64,000 bases of DNA from Apricaphanius iberus (GCA_028564705.1 JAPXFQ010000494.1:2728001-2792000), one strand, 5' to 3'; numbered from the stretch's first letter, positions 49,501 to 60,860 are shown. A program made the numbers and translations. The notes: generated by a model not told the origin, from the sequence alone.

Positions 49501-51179
49501 ATTTGCTGGAATGGACATGGATATTCTCAAGGGGTCTAATACCATCGGGCGGTGGAAGTGATGAGGGTGCGGGATGAGCAGATTGAAAGCTAAAGGAGAA
49601 AAAAACCTAAGAAAATGAACAAGCTAAGAGAAGACCCTCTTGCAGGTCTTTATTCCTGTCCCCTGTCTCATTACCCGGGCTTTGACTCAATAAAGAGTGG
49701 ATAAGGAGTGGATAAAGAGGCACACACCCCTGGTTACCCACCCCTCCCTTGTTCTATAGAATACCTTTTACTAACTTTCCCGTCTGTCATACTTCTCCCT
49801 TTTTTTTTACATACTTTTTCCTTCCATCTTTAAAATCTATCTTCCCGACTCTCCTTACTTTGAATTTTTTCCAGCCTAACTTTTTGAAAGTTAAGTCCAT
49901 GTGACTCTCCCATTCACAGTCTGCCTCTACCCTCTCTGTCCTCTGCTTTCCGTCCCTGTCGTTGCTGTGTAATAGGAGTTATTTTCATCCCTTTCTCCCT
50001 GTGACTGTGGCTGCTGGATGGCTGAATATTTACATTTTTCACTCACTGCTGACCTTTCCCTGTTGCCGCTCTGGGAGCTCCAGTCTCCTTGCCGCTCTGA
50101 TGTTGACGGACTACTGCCTGCAAATCTCATATGGACACAGCAAATGGTATACAGGGATTTAGGAACAGAGCGGGTTCAGAGCTCGGAGGAATGTGGAAAA
50201 AGAGAGGGAGAAAAGAGACTGTTGCTGAGCTGACTTGCACTAGCTGGAGAGGACAGTAGTAGAAGTCTCAGTATTAAAGTTACACAGTATTAAAATTACT
50301 GTGCCTGCTTGTCCCTGGCTCATGGTATGACACACATTGACTGAAAAGAGATATAAGTCAGGCTTTCCTAGACAGCAATGCACAGAAAGAAAAAGGCCTA
50401 TTTGGGAGCTTTTTTTGGCAGGAGAGGATACTTTTGTCTTTAAATTAATGACTGTATTTTTTGCATATAAGCAACAGTTCTGAGCCTTGGGAGATACAAA
50501 GGAAGAGTCATGGAGCAGTGACAGAGGTTAAATCCAAGGGTTTGATCAGCATTTTCTATCTGATGCTGCATGGGAGTTCGAAAAAATAAAGTTACATGTG
50601 CTTCTCCAAGTTTGATGACAGATTAGTGTGTTTGTGTGTGTGCGTGTGGAAGTGTGTTAATGTGTGCGTGAGTGCGCACACGTGTTCGAGTAACAGTTAA
50701 AGGCGGAAAATTAAGGATGTACTCAGTGACCCGGTGTGACCCCAGCACTTGTTGCACAGGGTGTAAGCTTGTTTGTTTGAATGTCTGAAAGTCCCTGTGC
50801 AGTTTGTGTAAAGCAAAACTTTGGCTTGGCTCACTTTAAACCCGGTTTTATCATGCGTCTCCAGAATAAATTAATGGTCAGGTTCCCACTTTTTCAAATT
50901 TAAAAAAAGGATTTCTATAACAACATTTAAGCTGATGAATCCACAGTTGCTCTGAAAATACTTATATCACATTACCATTATGTATCATTAATTGGGATAA
51001 GTAGTGTGAAGATTTGGACAGAAAGAACCTGAGTTGATTTTTGCAGTGTTTGGTAAACATACTGACACCACTTTAACTGTACTCACACTTAATCACTCTT
51101 TAACCTCAAACATTAGGATTCATTGTGATTTAATGAGATCTACCACCACAAAACAAATAATTGAAGCGGAACGTTTAAG
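46551..51179. other. Non-coding DNA with high-complexity blocks
   Basis: Three blocks (about 46840-47150, 47600-48160 and 48580-48960) are GC-balanced, free of repeats and lack an open frame. They look like candidate conserved non-coding elements, but conservation cannot be judged from one sequence. Elsewhere there is a T run at 49800 and a GT-rich tract at 50628-50690. Confidence 0.45.
50628..50690. repeat. Degenerate (GT)n tract
   Basis: Interrupted GT/TG microsatellite ending in 'gcgcacacgtg'. Confidence 0.8.
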
Positions 51180-52290
51180 TTGTTTTCTTATTTAAAAGGA
51201 ATTTACATTAGTTTGCTTTCTGCCCCTTTTACTCTACAACCCCTAAATAAAATGGCTGTGTGTATGGTAATGTCATAATAAACACACCTGTTGTATGAAA
51301 AGCTTAATGGTTAAAGAGCTTTAGTCAACAATAACATCATCAAGATCTAGGAACACCGAAGACACATCAGGAATGTGGGGAAGTTTAATGCAGGTTAGGT
51401 TACAAACAATATCTTAATATTTAAATATCAAATGGATCACTGTACTATCCCTGAACTTAATCAAATAAATACTATCCCACAGCTGAAGACCTTCAAAAAT
51501 ATGGATGTACAACTAAACAGATGGGAGAGTATTAACAAGAGCAACAGCTAAGAGCCCCATGATAACACTGAAGGACTTGTTGCACAAACATCAAGTGGGA
51601 CAATATGTTGACTGGACAACTGTTGCATCCATTCCATAGATTTGGTCTTTATGGAAGAGTGGCAAGCAATGAACTGATATTAAAAGAAAAAATAGTACTA
51701 TTTGCAGTTTGTCACGAATCATAGAGAACACTGCAAACAGTGAGAAAAGCTGCCCTGGACAGTTGAGACCAAAAGTAAATCTGTAAGCCTTAATTCAAAA
51801 TGTTGAATTTGGTAGAAAACTCAAGACTATCACCCTCACACCTGAAAACACTATACCGTGAAACGTGGTGGTGGCAGCATCATGCTGTGGGGATGTAATT
51901 TTTTTCAGGAGGGACAAGGAAGCTGAATAGGACAGATGGTTGGATGTAAATGCAGGGAATACTGGAAAAAAACAGTTAGAGGCTGAGGGAAACATCGACA
52001 ACCACCTTGTGCATCTTGTGTGACTAGACTAAAGATATGCTGTTTGTACCTTCATCTATCAGATTCATTTTAAGCTATCTTACACAGAATGGGGAAAAAA
52101 CAAAAAGGCTTTGAGGAAAGTGCAGTAAAAGTTCGATTTGTTACATACATTTTTTTTTGGAAAAGATTGAAGTTGAAGGTTGTACTGAGACAAAAAAGCT
52201 GTGTATATTTAGATTTGTGCAGCAAAGACAGGACTCTAGATTTTTATATACATTCAAAGTAGGGCCCCAAAGATAACTATACAGGTAGAG
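51180..52290 (+). mobile_element. Decayed Tc1-like element, family I copy F
   Basis: The best preserved internal phrase is 'gtggtggcagcatcatgctg' near 51867, encoding the GGSIMLWG segment of Tc1 transposase on the plus strand. Collinear traces precede it ('tggtctttatggaagagtgg' near 51646, 'ttgttgcacaaac' upstream). Stops and indels throughout; ends are approximate. Confidence 0.7.
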
Positions 52291-53169
52291 ATGTAAGAGA
52301 GTAAAAAAAATGAATGTTTCCTTTGGAAGTTTTCTTAATTACATTGTTTCAATAAATTAAGCTAGATTTCTTTTTAATAATATCTTGTAAGTATAATCAA
52401 GAGGAATCACATATAAGAAAGAAAAAAACAGCATAATTAGCTTTGCATACTGAAATAAAATCTTGGTAGGGGACCACACAGCAAATAGATATTCTGTTTG
52501 TAAACCTTGGTCTGCTGTGTGAATACTGCTATTACTTTGATTATTGTTTTGGGATAATGTGGATTTCTTTCTTTCATCATTTTCCTTTAAAGACATTTTT
52601 TAATTTAATCAGATTTGGAATAAACAGCTAATTTTAAATAGTTAATGACTATGGTATAACATGCATTTATCACAGTAAAATAACAAACATTCAAAAGAAA
52701 ACACTTTTTTTCATCAAGAAACCTATTGTGAGGCATGAGAAAAAAAGTGTTTTGTTTATTTTGATTATATGCCCTCAGTTTAGTCTGAATAGTAGTTTTT
52801 GCCCTGCGTTTGTAAAAGCAATGACAAATCGTTTTTCTGTGAAAACCTGTGTTCCAGAGCCAGTGCTGTAATTTCTACTACAAAATCAGGTCCCTTTTTA
52901 ATGCACTGCTGCCTGAAGGCGAGAAAATCACAACCATTCAGCATTGTTGTGTGACTTTTTTGATCTTTTCCTGTGTGTATTGAGATTTCCCCGGGTACTC
53001 TGAATCTTTTATGAATTGCTGAAACATAGATATTGAAATTCCTTATTTCTCTGCACTGAGAACATTTATCTTATAATGTTTAGAATCCTCATTTATTCAC
53101 CCCAATGTAAGTTATTTCTCTGTCTAGGATTTGTTGCAACTAAAATCTATAGGAATACCTATAGTATTT
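52291..53169. other. AT-rich non-coding DNA
   Basis: Nothing recognised. Confidence 0.6.
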
Positions 53170-54270
53170 TGTAAAAATGATTTAGACCGCTTGACCTTTT
53201 TCACTGTTCATCACATTACAACCAAAAACATTAGTTTATGTAATAGACCAATAAACATGGTGCTTAATTGTGAACCGGAAAGAAAGTGATGCATTTGCAT
53301 TTGTCTGTGCAAGCTTTTGATTGAAAATCTTTCCCCTTCTTCAGTTGCAAAATAACTCAAGATCAGTCAGATTGGATTAAGAGCATTATGAGGATCACTG
53401 ATTAAATTTTGACACAGACACTTATTATATTTGACCACTGGGACACATGAATATAGTTTGACTAAAGCCATTCTATTGTTGCTCCAGCATTCCTGATGGA
53501 AAGTAAACTCCTGCCCCTGTGTTGCCTATTAGAGCTTCTAACAGTTGCCATTTTTTTTTTGCTCCTTCCATTTTCAACCTTGGGTAGCTTCCCCGTTCCT
53601 GCTTAAGAAAAGCATCACACAGTATGATGCTGCCACCAAAATGCCAAGGATATTAAAATGGTTGCTGAGGATACTGTGTTCAATGTTAGATTTCCAACAC
53701 ACCCAACATCACTCAGATTACATTGACAGCCTTGTTTTTATTATATTTGCTGTTGTACAAATCACTTTCCATTTTTTGGATAAAGGACTGAATAGTGCTC
53801 AGGCAAACAGAAATTCACATCATACTTTTCATACATTTTGTAAACAAATATAAAACTATGTGTGGGAATTGCACAGCGTTAGTCAAACATTAAATAGTGA
53901 TACCACGGTTAAATATTGTGATTAAAGTATCAGCTACTTACTTACTATTTTTGCCATTAACCTTTTCACCCTATCACTGCAAAGCTTTGGCATCACAGTC
54001 AGATATACAATATATCATGAGTAGAAAAAAAGCAAGTGAATTCTTTGTCTTTAAAAATTAATAGGCTATAATATCTTCCATCTAAGCAATAATTTTCTGT
54101 TGCAATTTTTTACATATTATATTGAATACTTATTGCTTTTAAATGCAATGTGCAGGTTCTTTGTGTTGTGTTGGTCTATCAAATAAAGCCTCAACAAAAC
54201 ACTCTGAACTTAGTGGTTGTAATTTGACAAAATATGAAAAACTTCAAGTGGTATGAACGCTTTTGTAAGC
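53170..54270 (-). mobile_element. Decayed Tc1-like element, family I copy G, both terminal repeats visible
   Basis: The left terminal repeat includes 'catcacattacaaccaaaaac' at 53210-53229. The right one has 'gtgttggtctatcaaataaa' and 'ttgtaatttgacaaaatatg', its complement, ending near 54270. The interior keeps 'ttgcaaaataactcaagatc' and 'agtatgatgctgccacc' from the family I transposase, on the minus strand. The middle is deleted and no frame is left. Confidence 0.75.
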
Positions 54271-54392
54271 ACAACAACGATATCTAGAGTACTAGAAAAC
54301 CATTGGCTCCATAAACTCCTATTCCTGGTGAATGTGCTTGCACTATCTTAAAAATGTGTGTGTCAATGGCTGTATCACGTAACCTCCAACTG

Positions 54393-54749
54393 CACTCTAA
54401 GAAATAATTCAAGGACCCAGTAAATTTGACAGTAATATATAGGTATGTAAGCTTGATAAAACTGCTGAATACCATTATGAAGAGTATTTGATATGAATAC
54501 ATCAAAATTAATTAGTAAAACTCCAACAGGAACCTTTGTGTAAAATATACCCATGTAAATTAAGTTTATTTCTCTGAAATAAAGCACTATTTGACTGACA
54601 GATTACATGGTTTAAATATTGATAATAATCACTGTATGCTTCAACAACATTTTTGAGAATACACTACGAACAGCATTAGTTTTAATAAGTCTAATTATTA
54701 TAGAATACAACTCAATTTTATTTGAGACCTAACTTAACAACTTAAAAAA
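54393..54749 (+). other. Candidate CACTA-type 5' terminal region of the downstream two-gene unit
   Basis: The sequence starts CACTCTAAGAAATAATTC, which fits the CACT(A/G/C)-starting termini of EnSpm/CACTA elements and resembles fish non-autonomous EnSpm ends. The following 350 bp are AT-rich with 'aacttaaaaaaatcaagtaa', a word type common in fish EnSpm subterminal DNA. The word 'caagtaaagagag' at 54753-54765 recurs at 56000-56012. The matching right terminus is not in the window, so this remains unproven. Confidence 0.3.
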
Positions 54750-54765
54750 ATCAAGTAAAGAGAGC

Positions 54766-54869
54766 GGGAGTGACGTCGTCATTCTGTAACGGTTCTGGGA
54801 CAGAGCTGACCGAGAAGGATTACTGCTGGCAGACGGGCACAGCGGATTGAATTTCAACCTAACTCGACG
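54766..54869 (+). promoter_or_regulatory. Promoter and first non-coding exon of the two-ORF unit
   Basis: A CpG-containing patch includes the CRE-like site TGACGTCG at 54771-54778 and is otherwise unlike its AT-rich surroundings. The exon would run from an unmapped start near 54780-54800 to a strong donor, CGACG|GTAAGT, at 54869/54870. It contains no long frame and no ATG in good context, so it is read as 5' UTR. It stands on the same strand as the two ORFs below. The transcription start is inferred, not seen. Confidence 0.55.
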
Positions 54870-55982
54870 GTAAGTAATTTTGAACATATTTATGATTTCT
54901 TATAAGCCTTCTTTGATACAGAAACCACTCTTGAGCATGGAATATCCGTTGGCAAGCATATCGCGACGTTACAGCTAGCTTAGCTGGTTAATTTGCCTTG
55001 TTAGCATCTGAACAACTCAAGGCGATAAGTTGGCTATAGGCTTCTGACACGTGTAGCTCGAACATTTAATGTGTGTAACTGCAATATGTCTTGCACATTT
55101 TAAGGTGGAGGTAGGTTTGGGAATAAAACCTAAAACATTTCGCACTGCCTAGTTAGCCATTGGCACCCATTTATAACCTTATCAAGATGCTTCACGGACT
55201 AGTTTGTCGGTTTCAGACTGGCACAGACACTAGCCGGGTGTACTTAAAAGCTCATTGGGCACCGATGCACCGCATTGTTTTTTGGCTGGTTACGAGTGAG
55301 TGCTAGAGTCAGTACGCGTCGGGTTCGGGCATTAGCACCCGCGGGTCGTCTGGTTGTAATTTGCAGGCCCGTTGAGAGCTCTAGACCGCTGTAAAACCGA
55401 AACAAAAAATAGCGGGAGGACATATGCAATTCAAAGTAATAATTTCTTTGAATTCAGGCTGGCAGTGCTTGAGCTGGCTGCCTTTTGGCGCTAAACGCCG
55501 ACCCCATCCACCTGCACGAGGTGGTTTCGGTCGAAGAGGCACAGGACCCCCTCCCTCGGCTCTCGTCTCGAACTGTTTTTTTAATGTGTGCCTTATCGGC
55601 ATGTATGGAAAGTAAACAATATTTAAAAAGTGTAAGCAATACGATAAAAATTGTAATTCATTGAGATTAAACTCGAGCAAAGAAATGACAAAAGTAATTA
55701 GCAATGTCGCCGAACTTCTCAGGCTGGTCTCTGTCCTAATTTCCAATGCAAGTCTCTGTTTCACTCACTGGAGCACTGAGTGCGTGCATTTCTGGTAGCC
55801 TTATTTTAAAAGTTCACAGGTAAAAAGACTATATCAACTAAAAAATGAATTATTCAAGCCAAATCTTGTTTTTATTCAGCAAAGCATGTAATTCATAGCG
55901 ACTTAGGTTGTTATGGAAATAAATGCCATAAGCTTGTTGGTTTTATCATGCATTCAATATATTTTCAAAATTTGCTTTTCAG
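54870..55982 (+). other. First intron of the two-ORF unit
   Basis: GTAAGT at its start and TTTTCAG at its end (55982). The first half is GC-richer with CpGs, as expected downstream of a promoter. Small frames around 55424-55764 are chance. Confidence 0.55.
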
Positions 55983-56015
55983 CATGGGTAACAACTGACC
56001 AAGTAAAGAGAGTAG
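55983..56015 (+). other. Candidate small 5' UTR exon (33 bp)
   Basis: Flanked by TTTTCAG| and |GTAAGT. Its ATG opens only a 4-codon frame (MGNN-stop), so it would act as a tiny upstream ORF if included. Confidence 0.45.
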
Positions 56016-56112
56016 GTAAGTTGTTTCTGTTTGATGATAGCAAAGCATTGCCTATATTTATCCCAAATTTTTTGTGCGAATATTGATGTTATGTGTTGTC
56101 CCTATGTTACAG

Positions 56113-56281
56113 AATGAATGTGGGAGCCACATGAATGCACATGTAAAGGAGAAAGATATAGGGAGGACGTGCAGCAAACGGCAGCACACCACACTTGGAC
56201 CCAGATCACCAAGGGAAAAAGAGTCACGTTATAATCTCCGCCCTGTGAGCCACTTGTGCACCCCATTTAACCCACAGTAAG
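56113..56281 (+). other. Candidate 5' leader exon before the zinc-finger ORF
   Basis: Acceptor TGTTACAG at 56112. At 56282 there is a possible donor G|GTAAAA. If used, the transcript could skip the zinc-finger ORF and join the acceptor at 59027; if not used, the exon runs on into the ATG at 56292. The exon holds a short frame ending TAA at 56278-56280, with an RYNLRPV-like stretch of unknown meaning. Confidence 0.4.
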
Positions 56282-56291
56282 GTAAAAGTGT

Positions 56292-58952
56292 ATGGAATGG
56301 CCGTGTAAGCTCTGCACATTTGTGGCATCATCAAAGGGGGGACTTCTTAAACACTATCGACTGAAACATGGACATTTTGGTCATGGACATTTTCTGCCTT
56401 GTATTCACTTGAGCTGTCCATGTTCCTTTAAAACTTGGGGTGGTTTGCGTAAACACTTGTGTAGAGCTCACAAATCAGAGGAATCTGAAAATCAACGCGA
56501 TGTGATAGCTTTTAAATGTAAAATTTGTGACTCATGCTTTCCAAATACAAAAGACTATTTTAAACACATTAACTCTCATCTGAAACGACTAGAAACAATA
56601 GTGTGTGTGTTTGATGGTTGTGAGTTCAAAACAAACATATATGGCACATATGCTACTCACAGAAGTCGAAAGCACCAATCTTTCTCATGTGATGACTTAA
56701 AGACTGATGTGATTGTAAAACTTCCTATTTCTACAAGTGTTCAACATAATGAAAGCCATTTTTCATCAGTGGAATCAATTAGTGATGTGCAATTGGATAC
56801 TACTGTAGATTTGGATTGCGAAGGACAAACAAATGCATTTGTGGAAGTAATAGGTTCTCTCTTGTTGAAATTAGAAAGCATTTATAATGTCACAGGTAAA
56901 TGTTTAGATGACTTGGTGGAACAGCTCCAGTTTATTTGTGCATCATCATCGCAATACATTCCAAATTTAGTGAAAAACATTTTGACACAGAATAACTGCA
57001 CTGTTGACGAAAGTGTTATCAGTGAGTTAGTTGAAAAATTACAATTCTGTAATCCTCTAACTAAAGCTTTTGATCCTGATGGTCCTTTTCATTCTCAGTA
57101 TAAGAGGAGGAAATACTTTAAAGAAAACTTCCATTTTATTGAACCAGTTGAATATATATTTGATTCACTGGACAGTTCTTCTTTTCAATATGTGCCCATT
57201 CTACAGTCCTTACAGCAACTATTAAACAATAAAGATATTGTAAGTAAAATACTGACAAGACATTCTGGCAATGCATCACAGCTTTCATCCTTTCGAGACG
57301 GCGAATATTTCAAGTTAAATGCGTTTCTCACAGATAGGGAGCTAAGAATTTCACTTATACTTTATGTGGATGATTTCGAAATATGTAATCCACTTGGAAC
57401 CTCACGGAAAAAACATAAAGTGACTGCCGTGTATTGGGTACTAGCAGATGTGCCATCAGAATTGAGATCCCAATTAACATCAATTAATTTGGCACTTCTT
57501 TGCAAAGCTAATGATGTTAAAAAATTTGGCTATGAAACTGTCCTGAAACCTCTCTTGAAGGACCTCATTACATTAGAGGAAGAAGGTATTTTTTTCCCTG
57601 CCAGTGGCAAAAATATCAGAGGAACAGTTTTTTGTGTTTCAGCGGATAACCTTGGTGCTCATTCTTTGAGTGGCCTGGTGGAAAGTTTTACTGGGCATTA
57701 CATATGTAGATTTTGTATTGGGGACCATTCAGACTTCCAGAAAAAAGAGGTGCATTCTGGGTTTTTTCCACCAAGAACAAAGGAGAATTATACTTCACAC
57801 ATTCAATCTGTAAACGAAAACCCTGATCTCCTACATTGTTACGGTGTAAAGAAGGTTTGTCCCTTAACAGAAAAATTGAAGCATTTCCATTTTGTGACAG
57901 GGTACCCACCAGATGTGCTCCATGACCTCTTGGAAGGAATAATACCTTTAGAGTTGGCACTTTGTTTTAACTTGTTTGTAAAAAAGCAGTATTTCAGTCT
58001 TTTACAACTGAACAATTTAATTGCTGAGTTTCCATATAATTGGACTGATAAAACTGACCGCCCCCAACCCATCCCACTAAATCTTTCTTCTCGCAGATCT
58101 ATTGGTGGAAACGCACACGAGAATTGGACACTACTGAGATTATTGCCATTTATAATTGGTTCAAAGGTGCCATTCAGTGATCCAGCATGGCAAGTTCTCA
58201 TGACATTAAAAGATATTACTGAACTCGTGGTATCCCCTATTCATACCGAGGACAGTATAAGTTATCTCGATAAACTGATATCTGAACATCGCCATAGACT
58301 GTTGGAAGTCTTTCCTGATTTTAAGTTAACTCCTAAGTTCCATTTTTTGGAACATTATCCAGATCTGATAAAATGCTTTGGACCTTTGGTTTGTATCTGG
58401 ACTATGCGCTTTGAGGCAAAGCATAGTTGTTTCAAGCGTATTGTTAGACACACAAACAGTTTCAGAAACATTCTACTCAGTCTCACCACAAAGCACCAAA
58501 TGATGATGTCATATCATTTACATGCTGATGCTTTGAAACCTGCATTATGTGTGAGTAAAGTAACTACTATTCCATTGGCATTGCTGCATGACGAAATACA
58601 GGAATCCTTTAAAAAGCTACATCCAACACAAACCACAGTGGATCTGACAAATGCACTGTCATATCATGGAACCAGATACTCAGCTGGGATGATTTTGCCT
58701 CATGGATCTACTGGTGGTCTACCCGATTTTGTGGAAATTTCACAAATTGTGATTGTAGGCAGTGATCTTAATTTCATTGTTAAGTTGCTTAACAGTTGGT
58801 ATTATGAACATTTTAGGGGGTTTGTTGTGGAGCACTCTGGGAAGGTGACACTGCTGCACATACAGCAACTTAGTGATACATACCCCCTGGCAGCATACTG
58901 TGTGGGAGGGAAACGCATGGTCAGTTTAAAAAGACACATTATTGTCCAGTAG
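56292..58952 (+). CDS. C2H2 zinc-finger protein with transposase-like body (886 aa)
   Basis: An uninterrupted single-exon frame. The N-terminus has four C2H2 fingers: Cys5/Cys8/His21/His26, Cys37/Cys42/His55/His60, Cys76/Cys79/His92/His96 and Cys105/Cys110/His123/His128. The remaining 700 residues resemble large multicopy proteins of fish and invertebrates related to CACTA/EnSpm-type transposases. Features are YVDDFEICNPLG at about 358-369, SADNLGAHSL at 450-459, a cysteine pair in ICRFC, GYPPDVLHDLLEG at 537-549, and FHFLEHYPDLIKCFGP followed by RFEAKH at 683-711. Asp360/361, Asp452 and Glu708 are candidate DDE-type catalytic residues (inference). No gene name is recognised. The start is the first ATG after the leader and lies eight codons before the second finger cysteine; no other start keeps finger 1. 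The full-length open frame suggests either a young transposon or selection for a host role. Confidence 0.85.
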   Translation: MEWPCKLCTFVASSKGGLLKHYRLKHGHFGHGHFLPCIHLSCPCSFKTWGGLRKHLCRAHKSEESENQRDVIAFKCKICDSCFPNTKDYFKHINSHLKRLETIVCVFDGCEFKTNIYGTYATHRSRKHQSFSCDDLKTDVIVKLPISTSVQHNESHFSSVESISDVQLDTTVDLDCEGQTNAFVEVIGSLLLKLESIYNVTGKCLDDLVEQLQFICASSSQYIPNLVKNILTQNNCTVDESVISELVEKLQFCNPLTKAFDPDGPFHSQYKRRKYFKENFHFIEPVEYIFDSLDSSSFQYVPILQSLQQLLNNKDIVSKILTRHSGNASQLSSFRDGEYFKLNAFLTDRELRISLILYVDDFEICNPLGTSRKKHKVTAVYWVLADVPSELRSQLTSINLALLCKANDVKKFGYETVLKPLLKDLITLEEEGIFFPASGKNIRGTVFCVSADNLGAHSLSGLVESFTGHYICRFCIGDHSDFQKKEVHSGFFPPRTKENYTSHIQSVNENPDLLHCYGVKKVCPLTEKLKHFHFVTGYPPDVLHDLLEGIIPLELALCFNLFVKKQYFSLLQLNNLIAEFPYNWTDKTDRPQPIPLNLSSRRSIGGNAHENWTLLRLLPFIIGSKVPFSDPAWQVLMTLKDITELVVSPIHTEDSISYLDKLISEHRHRLLEVFPDFKLTPKFHFLEHYPDLIKCFGPLVCIWTMRFEAKHSCFKRIVRHTNSFRNILLSLTTKHQMMMSYHLHADALKPALCVSKVTTIPLALLHDEIQESFKKLHPTQTTVDLTNALSYHGTRYSAGMILPHGSTGGLPDFVEISQIVIVGSDLNFIVKLLNSWYYEHFRGFVVEHSGKVTLLHIQQLSDTYPLAAYCVGGKRMVSLKRHIIVQ

Positions 58953-59027
58953 TAGGTAAAAAAGCTAAAAGCATCAACTGTACAGCAATCATACTCTGAT
59001 TTCCAGTTGTGAATTGTTTTCATACAG
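58953..59027 (+). other. 75-bp spacer between the two ORFs, ending in a splice acceptor
   Basis: There is no polyadenylation signal. It ends in a pyrimidine-rich stretch and CATACAG directly abutting the ATG at 59028, so the second ORF is reached by splicing from an upstream leader. Confidence 0.7.
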
Positions 59028-60068
59028 ATGGACCCTGTTGTTGTGAAGGTGATTATAGATCATCACAGTGAGAAGCTCACACTATCATCCGGGATCCCAG
59101 ACACAGTGGAGCAATTGCACAAGACTGTAAAGGACACTTTCCAGATCCATGAGGAATTCACCCTCCATTACTTTGATGAGGACTTTGGAGATTTCTTCAC
59201 AATTCATTCTACTAACGAGGTTAAACATAAGGGAACAATCAAGGTGGTCACTATTCCATCCATAGTGCTCTCATTAGCAACACCGGAGACTGAAAATGTG
59301 GCAGACGGTGTGAGTGATACTTCCAGTTTGACTTCAAAAACGCTGTCATCACAGTCATCCTCTAGTTCTGCAGACTACCAGTCAGATGGCACATCTTCGG
59401 TGTCATCACAAGGCACTGTCTTATTAAGCCCTGAAAGGGCATTTTGGCCAAGTGAAATTCAAATTCCAAGTTTTTCAGTTGCAACAGAGGCAGTACTGAG
59501 GAATGCGAATGAACAGTTTTTGAAAAGTGGAACTGTCATCAACAACCCCCAGGTCAGGTATGAAATAATGGAAAGGCTGGCAGATTACATGTACAGTTAC
59601 ACTGCCTATCCCACAGGCCTTCAGGTTGGACAGGTTGCAGAGGCCTTAGTCCAAAAACACCCATGTCTAACAGAACCTGGAAGTCGCAACGGATGGATTG
59701 GATGGATGTACAGCCTAAAATACAAAATGGGGAATTATAGGTCCAAGTTGAGAAATCTTGGATTTCCTGAAGTTACGTGCAATTCTCTCAAAAACAAGCG
59801 TCCTGGTGAGAGAAAACCAGCCCAAAATGTTAAAAAAGCACGCAAAGGGGAAGTGATGTATCTCCCACATTATCCTTCAGGTGAAAGGAGTGAACACCAA
59901 GAGGAAAAGCGGCTCGAAATTCTGTCTGAATTAAAGAAGAGAGAGAGGGCAACCGTCAATGAATTGATGTCCAGCACTTTTGCTCATCGAAGACAGGATG
60001 TTGTTAGTCTTCAACTGAGCATCCAAGAGATCAAGGAAAGGTGGCCTGCCTTGTTCGATGTGTCACAG
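59028..60068 (+). CDS. SAMD3-like fish family protein, coding exon 1
   Basis: This exon starts exactly at the ATG behind an acceptor (CATACAG|ATG) and ends GTGTCACAG|GTGAGA; 347 codons, phase 0. Residues 4-76 look like a PB1/ubiquitin-like fold, with an acidic DEDFGDFF stretch at 50-57 as in PB1 acidic loops. Residues 97-135 are a Ser-rich linker. Residues 160-260 hold a conserved basic block with YSYTAYPTGLQVGQVAEALV and KYKMGNYRSKLRNLGFPEV, likely DNA- or RNA-binding by charge (inference). Residues 265-347 are basic and then helical. The whole matches the fish proteins database-labelled 'sterile alpha motif domain-containing protein 3-like'; no SAM domain itself is evident here. Function unknown. 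Exons at 60204, 60765 and 62306 complete a 534-residue protein. Confidence 0.85.
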
Positions 60069-60203
60069 GTGAGAAAATCTAATTTCTCCAACACGTTTTC
60101 ACACAAATACACCTTGGGCAGAGGAGTCCAAAATCCAGAAATTGTATTTAAATCTAAGTTTGGAAATTGTCCCTCTTCCTTTTTTGTCTTTCTTTTTTTT
60201 CAG

Positions 60204-60359
60204 GTCAACGCTGAGTTCCATCGAATTACCACCGTAAAACTTGAGGCAAAATTCATGTTCATGTTGGACCACTACACCCCTAAACTGCTTGCCATCTTCC
60301 AAGCCAAGAAAGGTGCTGCTGGAGACAGACATCGTACAGAAATGAATATTCTACTCCAG
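60204..60359 (+). CDS. SAMD3-like protein, coding exon 2
   Basis: This 156-bp exon (52 codons, phase 0 on both sides) follows TTTTTTTTCAG and ends CTCCAG|GTATTT. It encodes VNAEFHRITTVKLEAKFMFM, then LDHYTPKLLAIFQAKKGAAG and a tail to LLQ. This block is strongly conserved in the family and continues directly from the ...WPALFDVSQ end of exon 1. Reading through the 135-bp intron also stays open for a while, but the family similarity stops at the donor and restarts at the acceptor, so the intron is real. Confidence 0.85.
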
Positions 60360-60764
60360 GTATTTCAGTTTACTCCTCTGTTGAGATGCTTCTTTCCCTC
60401 ACCTGTCTTATCACCACTCTTTTCTCTTCTAAACCCAATTTACTTCTAAAATCACTGACTCTTCCGTACTCTCACATTCAACACAAGATCATATGCCTCA
60501 TGCAGCCTTGATTCCACCAGTGTTCCTCAATCTCCTCTAACTTACTTCATATGCAACATGCCCTCTCCACATTATAGCTCCTCTACCCATCTGCCTACCA
60601 CACTGTTTAATAGAAATTGCAGTATTTTACCAACTGCTTCACTAAATTGTTTACTTTTTTAAGTGTAGTCAAATCTGTTATATTTTAAGTAAAGGGGCCA
60701 AAATAGCCACTGAGGGGGACTGCTGAATCTTGTCAGCTGTTTAAGTACATTTTCTCTTTAATAG

Positions 60765-60860
60765 AGTGGAATTCCCATAGAGAAAACCAGAGAAGTTGTC
60801 ATCCGATGTCTCATTGATCACCTCGGCGAAGATGTGCGTGCCTTGATCAAGGAGTTTGAG
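60765..60860 (+). CDS. SAMD3-like protein, coding exon 3
   Basis: A 96-bp exon (32 codons, phase 0) between TTTAATAG and GAG|GTGAGT. It encodes SGIPIEKTREVVIRCLIDHL followed by GEDVRALIKEFE, matching the family. It was too short to be listed as a frame. Confidence 0.85.

Noticed and set aside
15580..54392. Further upstream CAMTA1 exons (N-terminal half of CG-1)
   Set aside because: I looked for the expected codons around the CYWLLQ, WNTNEE and YCWKKRKDG segments on the minus strand and found none; they probably lie beyond the window.
57688..58201. Minus-strand frames inside the zinc-finger ORF
   Set aside because: Antisense shadows of a clearly coding region.
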